A DNA stretch of 34,855 bases from Candidatus Velthaea versatilis (GTDB taxonomy: Bacteria; Vulcanimicrobiota; Vulcanimicrobiia; Vulcanimicrobiales; Vulcanimicrobiaceae), in contig PLAE01000163.1 of the NCBI GenBank assembly GCA_003134035.1, positions 10,237 through 45,091 on the forward strand, given 5' to 3'. The notes below the pieces were generated by a model. That model saw only the letters and a list, made by a program, of their open reading frames with translations. It did not search any database and was not told the origin of the DNA. Of the stretch, positions 16,505 through 25,268 are shown piece after piece (position 1 is the stretch's first letter; every line of letters begins with the position of its first letter). A program made the position numbers and the translations under genes.

Positions 16505-17029
16505 ATGCCGATTACCCTGGCGGCCCCCATCCTTGTCGAAAGCGACGACGCCCTCGTGCGCCTCTCACACGACAATCCCGGCTATCGAATCGAACGTGGA
16601 GAGGACGGTACGATCACCATGAGTCCGACCCACACGAAAGGCGGCGCGAAGAGTCTCAAAGCGGGCGTGCAGCTTGATCGATATGCGATGACCGCCGGGG
16701 GCAAAGCGTTCGACTCGAGCACCGGTTTCAACGTCGGACCGCGCAAGAAGACGATGTCGCCTGACGCGTCTTGGATGAGCCAACCCCGCATCGATGAACT
16801 TATTCGGCTTGGCAAAGCCGAGAAATATTGGCCGATCAGTCCCGACGTCGTCATCGAGGTCAAATCCGATTCGGATGAGTTTTCCGACACGCTCGCCCAC
16901 GCAGAGCACTTCATTGACCGCGGCACGCTCTACGCGGTTGCGATCGACCTGGACACCCGGGAGGTCGTCGAACTCGGCGCCGCACCCGACGGCCTAACGC
17001 TGGATTTCGATTCCATCATCGACGCGTAG
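16505..17029 (+). CDS. Uma2-family (DUF820) PD-(D/E)XK-type nuclease
   Basis: A 174-residue Uma2/DUF820 protein. This family has a restriction-endonuclease fold and is abundant in cyanobacteria and soil bacteria, with no settled biological role. The predicted catalytic residues are Asp87 (SPDASWM), Glu118 and Lys120 (PDVVIEVKSDSD), all present, so the active site looks intact. The N-terminal Gly/Thr segment (TMSPTHTKGG, 38-47) is also typical. It stands alone, convergent with the aldehyde dehydrogenase 98 bp away. It may be mobile or acquired, as such genes often are, and it sits just after the decayed comM copy. Confidence 0.88.
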   Translation: MPITLAAPILVESDDALVRLSHDNPGYRIERGEDGTITMSPTHTKGGAKSLKAGVQLDRYAMTAGGKAFDSSTGFNVGPRKKTMSPDASWMSQPRIDELIRLGKAEKYWPISPDVVIEVKSDSDEFSDTLAHAEHFIDRGTLYAVAIDLDTREVVELGAAPDGLTLDFDSIIDA

Positions 17030-17127
17030 CGCAAGATTCAAGACGTCGCCGCACTCCTGGAGTGTGTCGATGAAACAGACGCCGGTACCATAGCCGAACA
17101 ACGGCAAATGCCGCAAAGAGCTACTCG

Positions 17128-19536
17128 CTACTCGCCGAACGGAATCCAGATGTTCTTGATCTGCGTCGCGTGGCGGAGATACTCGCGGCCTTGGCCTTCG
17201 CGGACGCTCAGCCAATCGCGGCCCCGGCCGTCGTTGACCCAACTGGCTTTGAGGTTGCCCGCGCAGGCTTTTTCGACCAGCGCGCTGCCGGCTTGCGAGC
17301 CCGCGTACCAAACGGCGCGGACCTCATCGTGCTGCGCGAGGACCTTCGCGAGCAGGTCGCGTTCACCGGTGACGATGCTGAGCACGCCGGGCGGGACGTC
17401 GCTGGTGTCGAGCACCGCATAGAAGTCGACGGCGGCGAGCGGATAGCGCTGCGACGGCACCGCGACGACGCGATTGCCGACCGCGAGCGCCGGCATCACG
17501 AGCGAAACGAACGCCAGCAGCGGCGCCTCGTCCGGGCACGCGATACCCATCACGCCCCACGGCTCGGGGATCGCCAGCGTTACTTGACGCGACCCCGTCG
17601 CGTGGACGGCGCCGTCGTATTTGTCGGCCCACGCCGCGTACCAGAACGTGCGCGCGATCGCGGCGGCGACTTCGCGCGCGGCCGATTCGGGGGTGCGCGT
17701 CGTCATCCGCGCCAGCCGGGCGGCAAATTCGGCCTCGCGCGCGGCTACGTTTTCGGCGACGTAGTAGAGGATTTGCGCGCGATTGTGCGCGGTCACGCGG
17801 CTCCAAGACGTCGCTTTCGCCGCCGACTCGACCGCGTTGCGGATATCCTTGCGACTGCCGAGCGCGGCTTGACCCAGCGGCGCTCCCTCGCCGTCGAGTA
17901 ACGAAAAACTGTAGCCGGAATCCGGCCGCGTTTGTTTGCCGCCGATATACAGCTTGGCGGTGCGGTCGATTTCCGCCGCTGCGGTCGGCAGATGGCCGTT
18001 GAGCCCGGCGGCCGGCGCCGCCGACGCTGTGAACGGCGCGCCCTGGGCCGCCAACGGCAGCCCGCGTTCCCAATCGGCGGCAAGATACTCGTAGAGCCCT
18101 TCGCGACCGCCTTCGCGTCCGAAACCGCTTTCTTTGTATCCGCCAAAGCCGGCGGCGGCGTCGAACACGTTCGTGGAATTAATCCAGACCACGCCGACTT
18201 TGACGTTCGCCGCGACGTCAAGCGCGAGATTGATGTTCTCCGACCAAATCGACGCCGCCAAACCGTAGCGGGTGTTGTTCGCCAAGGCGATCGCCTCGTC
18301 GGGCGTGCGGAACGTCATCGCAACCGCGACCGGCCCGAAGATTTCGATCTGCGCGACGGTCGACGACGGATCGACATCGGTGATAAGGGTCGGCGGAAAG
18401 AAACAGCCTTGCGCGGGCACCGGGATCGCCGCCTGCCACACGCGTCCGCCTTCACGCCGTCCCTGCTCGACGAGTTCGCCGATTCGCTCGAGCTGCTGCG
18501 GCGCGATGACGGCGCCGATGTCGGTCGATTTATCGAGCGGAGCGCCGATGCGCAGCGTCTCCATGCGGCGCTTGAGCTTACCATAAAAGCGTTCGGCGAT
18601 GCCCTCTTGCACGAGCAACCGCGAACCGGCGCAGCAGACTTCACCTTGATTGAACCAGATCGCGTCGACCACGCCTTCGACCGCGCTGTCCAGGTCGGCG
18701 TCGTCTAAAACGATGAAGGGCGACTTGCCGCCGAGTTCGAGCGACAGCCGTTTGCCCGAACCCGCCGTCGCTTCGCGGATGATCCGGCCCACCTCGGTCG
18801 AGCCGGTAAAGGCAATCTTGTCGACGTCCGGGTGCGCGACGAGCGCGGCACCCGTCGCGCCGTCGCCCAAGACCACATTGACGACGCCGGCGGGCAAACC
18901 GACTTCGCGGCAGATGTCCGCGAACGCAAGCGCGGTGAGCGGCGTGAGCTCCGCTGGCTTGAGCACGACGGTGTTGCCCGCGGCAAGCGCCGGCGCAATC
19001 TTCCAGGCCAGCATCAGGAGTGGAAAGTTCCAGGGAATGATCTGGCCGCAAACGCCGACCGGGCCGTAACCGGGAAACTCACTTTCGATGAGTTCGGCCC
19101 AACCGGCATGATGGTAGAAATGCCGCGCCGCGAGCGGAATGTCGATATCGCGCGTCTCGCGGATCGGTTTGCCGTTGTCCATCGACTCGAGCACCGCCAG
19201 AAACCGCTCGCGCTTTTGGATATGGCGCGCGAGCGCGTACAGATAGCGCGCGCGGGTATGCCCGGCTAGTTCCGACCATGGACCGAACGCGCGCCGCGCC
19301 GCAGCGACCGCCGCGTCGACATCCGCGGCACTTCCTTGTGCAACGGTTGCCAAGCGCGTATTGCGCGCCGGATCGCTCACGGTGAACGATTCCGCGGGAT
19401 GCGCCGGCGCGAAGGCACCATCGATGAAGTGCGTGAAGCCGGCGTCGTGTTGCGCGAGCCAGGCGATGACGTGGTCGTTCGCTTCGGGCGCCGGCCCGTA
19501 GTCCATCGTCTGCAGAATTTCTCTGACGTTCGGCAT
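17128..19536 (-). CDS. Two-domain ALDH16-like aldehyde dehydrogenase
   Basis: An 802-residue protein with a complete ALDH domain (about 1-495) followed by a second, shorter ALDH-like domain (about 525-800). This is the architecture and length of ALDH16. Domain 1 has all catalytic elements: Asn170 and Lys193 (PWNFP, LKPAE), Glu267 (LELGGKSP), nucleophile Cys301 in GEVCCAGSR, and Glu398-x-Phe400. Domain 2 has a Rossmann-like part but neither the ELGG Glu nor the nucleophile Cys, so it is probably structural. AAGGA lies 8 nt before the ATG. It follows deoC by 68 bp on the same strand, so acetaldehyde from deoxyribose-phosphate cleavage is the likely substrate, giving acetate and NADH. Alternative aldehydes are possible. 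Confidence 0.92.
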   Translation of the reverse strand: MPNVREILQTMDYGPAPEANDHVIAWLAQHDAGFTHFIDGAFAPAHPAESFTVSDPARNTRLATVAQGSAADVDAAVAAARRAFGPWSELAGHTRARYLYALARHIQKRERFLAVLESMDNGKPIRETRDIDIPLAARHFYHHAGWAELIESEFPGYGPVGVCGQIIPWNFPLLMLAWKIAPALAAGNTVVLKPAELTPLTALAFADICREVGLPAGVVNVVLGDGATGAALVAHPDVDKIAFTGSTEVGRIIREATAGSGKRLSLELGGKSPFIVLDDADLDSAVEGVVDAIWFNQGEVCCAGSRLLVQEGIAERFYGKLKRRMETLRIGAPLDKSTDIGAVIAPQQLERIGELVEQGRREGGRVWQAAIPVPAQGCFFPPTLITDVDPSSTVAQIEIFGPVAVAMTFRTPDEAIALANNTRYGLAASIWSENINLALDVAANVKVGVVWINSTNVFDAAAGFGGYKESGFGREGGREGLYEYLAADWERGLPLAAQGAPFTASAAPAAGLNGHLPTAAAEIDRTAKLYIGGKQTRPDSGYSFSLLDGEGAPLGQAALGSRKDIRNAVESAAKATSWSRVTAHNRAQILYYVAENVAAREAEFAARLARMTTRTPESAAREVAAAIARTFWYAAWADKYDGAVHATGSRQVTLAIPEPWGVMGIACPDEAPLLAFVSLVMPALAVGNRVVAVPSQRYPLAAVDFYAVLDTSDVPPGVLSIVTGERDLLAKVLAQHDEVRAVWYAGSQAGSALVEKACAGNLKASWVNDGRGRDWLSVREGQGREYLRHATQIKNIWIPFGE

Positions 19537-19604
19537 TTAGGCGATCCTTATTGTAGGGAGCACAGCCGCGCACGGCATGCACGCTGAAGCCACTTAACGA
19601 AACG

Positions 19605-20612
19605 TTATGACAGCGCGTGGTGCGCACCGGACGCATAGCGCCCGGTGACGAAGTGCTCGAGTTGCCGCTCGATGTCGGCCAGCATTGAACTAGCGCCGAT
19701 GCGGAACAACTTCGGCTCGAGCCACGGCCGACCGAGTTCTTCTTTCATGAGCATGAGCCACGTCAGCGCGTCTTTGGCGGTCTTCAAGCCGCCGGCCGGT
19801 TTGAAACCGACGCGCACGCCGGTCCGTTCGCCGTAATCGCGCAGCGCGCGCAGCATCGTCAAACTTACCGGCAGCGTCGCATTGACGTCTTCCTTGCCGG
19901 TCGAGGTCTTGATGAAATCGGCGCCGGCCATCATCGCGACCATGCTCGCCTTATAAACGTTGCGCAGCGTCTTGAGATCGCCGGTCCCGAGGATCGTTTT
20001 GAGGTGCGCCGGACCGCAGGCTTGGCGCATGGCGGACACTTCATCGTAGAGCGCATCCCAGTTGCCCAGCAGGACGTGCGCGCGCGTGATCACGATGTCG
20101 ATTTCGTGCGCACCCTCGTCGACGGCGTAGCGAATCTCGGCCAGCCGCTGGGGCAGGGGGGTGAGACCAGCCGGGAAACCCGTTGCAACCGACGCGACCG
20201 GGATGCCCGATCCTTCGAGCGCTTTGACGGCCGGCCCGACCATCGTTGGATACACGCACACCGCGCCGACCGTCGGCGGCGCAGCGCTCAAGCCGAGTGC
20301 CGCGACGACGTCGGCGCGAATCGGCCGCCGAGCCTTGGATGCCAAGCGCCGCACGCGGCCGGGCGTGTCGTCGCCGGCGAGCGTCGTGAGATCGATGCAG
20401 GTGACGGCCTTGACCAGCCACGCCGCCTGGTACTCTTTCTTGATCGAGCGGCGCGTCGTCAATGTCGCCGCCCGGCGCTCGACCGCGCTTCGATTCACCC
20501 GAGCATCGGCGAACCAGTCGAGGTGCAGCGGCGTACCGCCGTTGCGGCGCAGGCTTTCCGCCAGGGGTGCCGTCGTGGGCACCAACTCATTTGTGCGTTG
20601 AAAGTCGATCAT
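19605..20612 (-). CDS. deoC: Deoxyribose-phosphate aldolase, long (animal-type) form
   Basis: Class I aldolase cleaving 2-deoxyribose-5-phosphate to glyceraldehyde-3-phosphate and acetaldehyde. At 335 residues it is longer than the ~220-260 of most bacterial DeoC, and it carries the N-terminal extension of the animal/DERA-type form, with motifs such as FIDLTTL-like CIDLTTLAGDD, VASVATGFPAG and NVYKASMVAMMAG. The Schiff-base Lys235 (FIKTSTGK), Asp172 (EIDIVI) and Lys271 (VGFKPAGG) are present. The start at 20612 has GGAG only one base before ATG, so the exact start is uncertain, but the family's length is reached. The ALDH16-like gene follows 68 bp downstream, forming a deoxyribose degradation pair. 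Confidence 0.94.
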   Translation of the reverse strand: MIDFQRTNELVPTTAPLAESLRRNGGTPLHLDWFADARVNRSAVERRAATLTTRRSIKKEYQAAWLVKAVTCIDLTTLAGDDTPGRVRRLASKARRPIRADVVAALGLSAAPPTVGAVCVYPTMVGPAVKALEGSGIPVASVATGFPAGLTPLPQRLAEIRYAVDEGAHEIDIVITRAHVLLGNWDALYDEVSAMRQACGPAHLKTILGTGDLKTLRNVYKASMVAMMAGADFIKTSTGKEDVNATLPVSLTMLRALRDYGERTGVRVGFKPAGGLKTAKDALTWLMLMKEELGRPWLEPKLFRIGASSMLADIERQLEHFVTGRYASGAHHALS

Positions 20613-20891
20613 TCTCCACGTCCCGCCTACTGGTCAATGAGCCGGTTGAGCAAAATGCCGCGACGGCCGCGATGAATGATACCATTCCGCCGCCGAAAGT
20701 CGGTCGTTTGGTGGCGCCGAGGGTTCGATTGTCGGCGATTCGCCCCGATTGCCGGCGATTCGCCGGGATCGCCCGATTGCTAGCGATCCGCCGAAATCGC
20801 CCGACTGAAACAGCGATCGCCGAGATCGCCCGATTGCCAGCGATCCGCCGAGATCGCCCGACTGCCAGCGATCGCCGAGATCGCCCGATTC
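20613..20891. other. Intergenic region between the SDR gene and deoC, mostly tandem repeat
   Basis: The left part (20613-20726) carries the deoC leader and shows no clear promoter. The remainder is the 28-bp repeat array described separately. No gene is supported. Confidence 0.5.
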
Positions 20892-20914
20892 CTACCGATT
20901 CGCCGAGATCGCCA
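20727..20914. repeat. 28-bp degenerate tandem repeat (about 6.7 copies) running into the 3' end of the SDR gene
   Basis: Consecutive units begin at 20727 (partial, 20 bp), 20747, 20775, 20803, 20832, 20860 and 20887, with lengths 28, 28, 29, 28, 27 and 28. The consensus starts GATTGCCAGCGATCCGCCGA and ends GATCGCCC. The last unit lies inside the SDR gene's final codons, where a variant (CCTACC instead of GCCAGC) supplies its stop. There are no unique spacers, so it is a minisatellite and not CRISPR. The array probably grew by slippage from the gene's 3' end. Confidence 0.85.
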
Positions 20915-21527
20915 CCGTTTCGCGCAGATAGCGGCCGGTGTCGATCGCGTCCAGGCACACCGCTGCGACGTCGGCGCGCGAAACGCGCGTGACACGGTGG
21001 GTGCCGTCGGTCGAGACGTACGGCGAACCGGTGGCCGGCGCGTCGGTGAGGCCGAGCGGCTGCGCGATGGTCCAATCGGTCTCCGAGGCGCGAACCTCGG
21101 CTTCTTGCACGTCTTTGTCGGCCATCACGTCTTTGAGCAGCGTGGCCGCGATCAGATTGAACGGAAACGGCCGCCGCTCGCGCGTCGGACCGACGCCGTA
21201 CGACGAAACGACCACCACGCGCCGCAACCCGCGGGCGCGCATGGCGTCGAGGATCACGCGCGTTCCGAGCGAGCAGATCTCACGCTGCGTGTCGCCGCGC
21301 GGCGTTGCGGGCGCCGTACCCAGTGCGACGAGCACCGCCTCGGCCTCGGCCAGCGCGCGCCCAACAAGTTGCGGATCGAGGACGCTGCCGGCAAGCGCCG
21401 TCGCGGACGTTGCGCCAAGAGCGTCCGCCGAGCGCGCGACGGCCGTCACCGCGTGCCCGCGCGCCGTTGCGATGTCGACGGCGGCTCGGCCCACGCCGCG
21501 CGATGCTCCGAAAATCGTTAACCTCAT
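20892..21527 (-). CDS. NAD(P)-binding atypical short-chain dehydrogenase/NmrA-like protein
   Basis: A 211-residue protein of the NAD(P)H-binding (NmrA/SDR_a5) group. The nucleotide-binding turn is GASRGVG (residues 8-14), near the N-terminus, and RVVVVSSYGVG (about 104-114) is the equivalent of the active-site strand. It lacks the classical Y-x-x-x-K pair in canonical spacing, so a redox reaction or an NADPH-sensing role are both possible. The start ATG at 21525-21527 is 98 bp from the divergent lactonase gene. The stop falls within the last unit of the 28-bp tandem repeat. Its substrate is unknown. Confidence 0.82.
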   Translation of the reverse strand: MRLTIFGASRGVGRAAVDIATARGHAVTAVARSADALGATSATALAGSVLDPQLVGRALAEAEAVLVALGTAPATPRGDTQREICSLGTRVILDAMRARGLRRVVVVSSYGVGPTRERRPFPFNLIAATLLKDVMADKDVQEAEVRASETDWTIAQPLGLTDAPATGSPYVSTDGTHRVTRVSRADVAAVCLDAIDTGRYLRETVAISANR

Positions 21528-21625
21528 ACCGCGATGTACGCGCCGCAGTACGCGCCGACATGCAAGCGCGCCCGAGATGCACGCGGCGCGCCCAGACCGA
21601 AGCCGTCCCCGATGGAGTCAGCGGC

Positions 21626-22705
21626 ATGATCGCACGCGCCACCGAGCCGGTCAGCGCCCAGCGCGAGGTGCCTTCGCGGGCGACGTTCGTGTTCGTCGCG
21701 AGCGCGCGCTCCAACGAGATCCGCGTTTTCGCGCTCGACGCGGCGACGGGGAAACTCGAGCAAACCTCGGCGCTGCCGATCCCACCCGGCGTTACCCCGC
21801 TTGCACTCGACCCGCGCGGCCGGTTTCTGTATGCCGGTTTCCGCAGCGACGGGCCGGCCGTCGTTGCATTCGCGATCGATCCGTCGAGCGGTAGACTCGA
21901 GCGCTGCGGGGGCGCGGCCCTCGACGATCCGCCGATGTATCTCGCGACCGACCAGACCGGTGCCTTCATGCTCAGCGCGTCCTACGCGGGCGCGGCGTTC
22001 GCGGTCAACGCGGTCGACCCCGCCGGCCGAATCGAATCGCCATCGATCCAGCGTAGCGCGACGCCGCCGTTCGCGCACGGCATCCGCACCGATCCCTCGA
22101 ACCGCTTTCTCTTCGTGACGTCGCTGGGCGGCGATGCCATCCTGCAGTACGAATTCGAAGCGCGGACCGGTCGCGCGACGCCCAACGACGTACCGTTGGT
22201 CCGGACACCCGACGGTTGCGGTCCTCGGCATCTGGCGTTCCACCCGAGCGAACCGGTGCTCTATGTGAACGGCGAACTCGACGGCACCGTGCGGTCCTTC
22301 GCGCTCGATCGAATCACCGGCCGGCTTGAGCCACTAGCGACGGCGAGCATGATGCCCGACGGCGACGCGGCGCCGTGGGCGGCGGAACTCGCGGTGCGTT
22401 CCGACGGCCGCTATCTGTACGCGTCGGAACGGCGCACGAGCACGCTTGCGATCTTCGACCTCGGCGGTCCGCCCGGCGCGCTGCGGCGCTGCGCGACGGT
22501 CGCCGTCGAAGACCAGCCGCGAAGCTTGGCCCTGGGGTCCGATGGCCGTTGGCTCGTCGTCGCGGGCGAACTCTCGAACCAATTAACCCTGTATGCCATC
22601 GATGCGTCAACCGGCGCGCTCGACCCGCTGCAGCGCTGCGCGGCGGGCGACAAGCCCGTCTGGGTCGTCTTCGCCGACGTTCCCGTCCGGGCGGAGCGTC
22701 AATGA
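21626..22705 (+). CDS. pgl: 6-phosphogluconolactonase-type (YbhE) seven-bladed beta-propeller lactonase
   Basis: A 359-residue protein of the YbhE/lactonase_2 family; the characterised member hydrolyses 6-phosphogluconolactone in the oxidative pentose phosphate pathway. Repeated blades are recognisable by patterns such as DPRGRFLYAGFR, DPSNRFLFVTSLGGD, HPSEPVLYVNGELDG, RSDGRYLYASERR and GSDGRWLVVAGELSN. The frame is open well upstream, but ATG 21626, preceded by GGAG at 21614-21617, is the likely start; upstream is antisense to the SDR gene. There is no clear signal peptide. No zwf or gnd is nearby, so another sugar lactone could be its substrate. Confidence 0.87.
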   Translation: MIARATEPVSAQREVPSRATFVFVASARSNEIRVFALDAATGKLEQTSALPIPPGVTPLALDPRGRFLYAGFRSDGPAVVAFAIDPSSGRLERCGGAALDDPPMYLATDQTGAFMLSASYAGAAFAVNAVDPAGRIESPSIQRSATPPFAHGIRTDPSNRFLFVTSLGGDAILQYEFEARTGRATPNDVPLVRTPDGCGPRHLAFHPSEPVLYVNGELDGTVRSFALDRITGRLEPLATASMMPDGDAAPWAAELAVRSDGRYLYASERRTSTLAIFDLGGPPGALRRCATVAVEDQPRSLALGSDGRWLVVAGELSNQLTLYAIDASTGALDPLQRCAAGDKPVWVVFADVPVRAERQ

Positions 22706-22715
22706 CCGCCCGCCG

Positions 22716-23978
22716 TTATGGGACGACGCGCGCCGGCGCAGGTTCGGTCAGCCAAAAGAGAAACGCCGCGAGCGGCAGCGCCGTCCCGAGCACCACCACT
22801 CCGTCCCAGCCGAACCGCGCATACGCCACGCTCGACAGCGCCGAGCCCGCCGCGCCGCCGCAGAAGAACGTCGCAATATAAAGCGTATTGAGCCGGCTGC
22901 GCTTGGCCGGATCGAGCGCGTACACGGCGCGCTGACCAAGCACGAGCGACGTCTGCACGGCGACGTCGACACCGATCGCGCCGCCGACGAGTGCCCAGAT
23001 GTGCGTCTGCAGCAGCGTCAGCGCGAACGCCGCCGTGCCGAAAACAAATGCGCCGCCGGTAACGACGCGCTCGTGACCGCCGTCGCCCAGCCGGCCCGCG
23101 ACCGGCGCAATGAGTGCTCCGACCGCGCCCGCCAGCGCGAAGATCCCGATCTGCGTTTGCGACAAGTGGTATTGCGGTCCCGCCAACAAGAACGTGACGC
23201 TGGTCCAAAACGCGCTGAACGTCCCGAACATCGCCGACTGATAGGCGGCGCGCCGGCGCAAAACGGGTTCGCTTGCGAAGATTGCGCCGAGCGATCCGAG
23301 CAGCGCGCGGTAGCCCAGCGCGAAGGCCGGCTGCCGGCGCGGCAGCGCGCGCAGCAGAACGAATGCCGCGAGCGTCATCAGACCGGCGGAAAGGATATAC
23401 ACGGCACGCCAGCCGGCGGCGCCCGAGATGATCCCAGACGCCGCGCGCGCCAGCAAGATGCCCATGAGCACACCGCTCATCACCGCGCCGACGATCCGGC
23501 CGCGGCGCTCGGGCGGCGCGAGATGCGCGGCGAACGGCACGAGGATCTGCGCCACGACCGAGGTGACGCCGATCGCCAGCGAGGCGGCGAGAAAGGCGCC
23601 GAACGATCGCGCGCATGCCGCCGCGATAAGCGCTACGACGGTCGCGAACATTACGCTGACGATCAGGCGCCGGTTCTCGAGCAAATCGCCCAGCGGCGCG
23701 ATCAACACCAGGCCCCCCGCGTAGCCGAGCTGGGTGATCGTCACGATCAATCCCGCGGTCGCCTCGCCGACGTGAAAATCGCGCGCTAGCGTGGCGAGTA
23801 ACGGCTGCGCGTAATACAGGTTGCCGACGGCCAAGCCTCCGGCGACGGCAAACAGCGCGATCATCCAGCCGGACATCGCCGCCGGCGTCTGCTCGCTCGA
23901 AGCCGCGCGGCTCGCTGTCGCGCCGGTCGTACGGTCGACGGCGGCGAAGGCTTCGCTGTCAGCCACGGACAGGTACAC
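22716..23978 (-). CDS. MFS transporter (12-TM, AraJ/YgaY-like)
   Basis: A 420-residue major facilitator with about 12 hydrophobic helices after a polar, Ala/Thr-rich N-terminal tail of about 35 residues. The first helix starts near MIALFAVAGGLAVGNLYYAQPLL, and the loop 2-3 motif is GDLLENRRLIV (compare G-D-x-x-x-R-R). This resembles drug or sugar efflux members of the AraJ/YgaY cluster. It is convergent with the lactonase gene, with 10 bp between stops. A second in-frame Met (residue 35, MSGWMIALF) could be the real start. The substrate is not predictable. Confidence 0.85.
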   Translation of the reverse strand: MYLSVADSEAFAAVDRTTGATASRAASSEQTPAAMSGWMIALFAVAGGLAVGNLYYAQPLLATLARDFHVGEATAGLIVTITQLGYAGGLVLIAPLGDLLENRRLIVSVMFATVVALIAAACARSFGAFLAASLAIGVTSVVAQILVPFAAHLAPPERRGRIVGAVMSGVLMGILLARAASGIISGAAGWRAVYILSAGLMTLAAFVLLRALPRRQPAFALGYRALLGSLGAIFASEPVLRRRAAYQSAMFGTFSAFWTSVTFLLAGPQYHLSQTQIGIFALAGAVGALIAPVAGRLGDGGHERVVTGGAFVFGTAAFALTLLQTHIWALVGGAIGVDVAVQTSLVLGQRAVYALDPAKRSRLNTLYIATFFCGGAAGSALSSVAYARFGWDGVVVLGTALPLAAFLFWLTEPAPARVVP

Positions 23979-24021
23979 GCCCCGGCACTTTACGCGCCGT
24001 CCTCCTCACGTGTTGCGCGGC

Positions 24022-24057
24022 GTACGATCAAGCGCGACCGTACGATCAGGCGCGACC
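24022..24057. repeat. 18-bp tandem duplication upstream of the MFS gene
   Basis: Two adjacent copies of GTACGATCAAGCGCGACC (24022-24039) and GTACGATCAGGCGCGACC (24040-24057), 17 of 18 bases identical, lie 44-79 bp upstream of the MFS start. Eighteen bp is not quite two helical turns. It could be a regulator binding site or simple duplication. Confidence 0.6.
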
Positions 24058-24076
24058 GCAGCGGCGAGCACGCGCT

Positions 24077-24565
24077 TTATGGTGTGTCGAGATCGCGCGG
24101 CGAATAGGTACGTCCGTACAAGGCATTTTTGTTTCCCCCCGGCGCAAGCGACGGCGGGGCGCCGCGTAGCGCGGCATCGCGCAGGCAGTCGACCGGCACG
24201 AACGGCGTCGTCGGAATCACGCGCCATTGCACGGCCGAGCGCGCATCGCTGCAAGCGTCCGTGGTCGGCGACGCCGGCGCGGCAAAGCCCGGCGCCGGAA
24301 AAAAGACGGGTACCAGGGTCAGGGGTGATGGTTTGGCCGGCAGCGGCAACGGCGTGATTCGCGTCCGGGCGAACGCGTGCCGCTCGATCCGCAACGGCAG
24401 GTGCGGGACGAACAGCGCGCCGGCGCGCACGGCCCGCGGCGCCCCTACCGCCGCGGGCCGTACCGGCGGACGAATGACGGGCGCCGCGAATGCCGCCGTC
24501 ACGGAGGCAAGCACACCCGTTCCGGCCAGCAAAATCTGCGCCGTTTGCCGCCGCAATTTCGACAT
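24077..24565 (-). CDS. Hypothetical secreted proline-rich protein
   Basis: A 162-residue protein with a clear signal peptide: a basic N-terminus (MSKLRRQ), a hydrophobic core and probable cleavage after AAFA (about residue 28). The mature part is Pro/Ala/Arg-rich (PVIRPPVRPAAVGAPRAV), with two Cys at the C-terminal half (DACSDARS and VDCLRDA) that may form a disulfide. No domain is recognised. The frame stays open upstream, but the signal peptide fixes the start at ATG 24563-24565. No partner is evident; function unknown. Confidence 0.6.
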   Translation of the reverse strand: MSKLRRQTAQILLAGTGVLASVTAAFAAPVIRPPVRPAAVGAPRAVRAGALFVPHLPLRIERHAFARTRITPLPLPAKPSPLTLVPVFFPAPGFAAPASPTTDACSDARSAVQWRVIPTTPFVPVDCLRDAALRGAPPSLAPGGNKNALYGRTYSPRDLDTP

Positions 24566-24977
24566 GCCGCCCGTGCTTCGCCGCGGTTCACTCCAGAGAC
24601 TTCCGGACAATCCCGGGGCGCTTGGCGTCCGGCGCCCATCACTTTTGTAAGGATATCGGTGCGCATCGTAAAGCAATGTGCCGATAAACAAGATATCAGG
24701 TGGTTCGTTGCGGGAGCCCCGGAGCTCGAAATCACTGCTTAGCACCAACACGGGTGACGATTCCATCGACCAGACATCGTTCGACCAACGGCGCGCCGAT
24801 TTGCGGCAGCGCTCGGACCGCCCGTTGGGCGCTGCCCAGATCATGCACCGCGTATACGGCCGGATTGCACCCGCAATGATGCCGATTGACCCACGGACGC
24901 GGGTCGAGCACACCGAATTCTTGCCCACGCCGCGGTCGGCGACAATGCGACACCAACATTCACCAAATGGAGCAGAC
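24566..24977. other. 412-bp intergenic region, nothing recognised
   Basis: Between the divergent secreted-protein gene and the small basic ORF I see no RNA, repeat or strong promoter. Short open frames cover it on both strands, but none has a ribosome site or protein-like composition. It is somewhat A+T-richer near 24650-24750, where the promoters may lie. Confidence 0.35.
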
Positions 24978-25211
24978 GTGCACATCGACGATCCGAACAG
25001 CGCTTTTTCCGCCGCCGATCCCGCGCCCTCGAGGCTGCGCCACCTGCGGCTCGTCGCGCTCGCAGATTCCGTGACGCCGCAGCGGCGCCGCTTGCCGCGC
25101 CGGCGGACTCTTGCCGAGGTGCTTCTCGAACGGCGCCACGCCGACCGCCGACAGGCCAAACCCGGCATCGACGGGTTGCTTCGACGGGTGCTCGCCGACG
25201 ACTGGAGTTAG
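24978..25211 (+). CDS. Small basic hypothetical protein
   Basis: A possible 77-residue protein, rich in Arg and Leu (RLRHLRLVAL, then RRRLPRRRTLAEVLLERRHADRR), ending GLLRRVLADDWS. GTG 24978-24980 is preceded by GGAG at 24969-24972 with a 5-nt spacer. The same frame is open further upstream, without a better start. It lies 57 bp before the isochorismatase-fold gene and could be co-transcribed. It matches no family I recognise and may be only a spurious high-G+C frame. Confidence 0.4.
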   Translation: MHIDDPNSAFSAADPAPSRLRHLRLVALADSVTPQRRRLPRRRTLAEVLLERRHADRRQAKPGIDGLLRRVLADDWS

Positions 25212-25268
25212 AGCGCGGGACATCCGCGGGCGGCAGCGCTCGGACGCCCACGACGACGAGACTTCGCG

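Noticed and set aside
20727-20914. CRISPR-like 28-bp repeats
   Set aside because: Units are directly adjacent with no unique spacers, and no cas genes are nearby.
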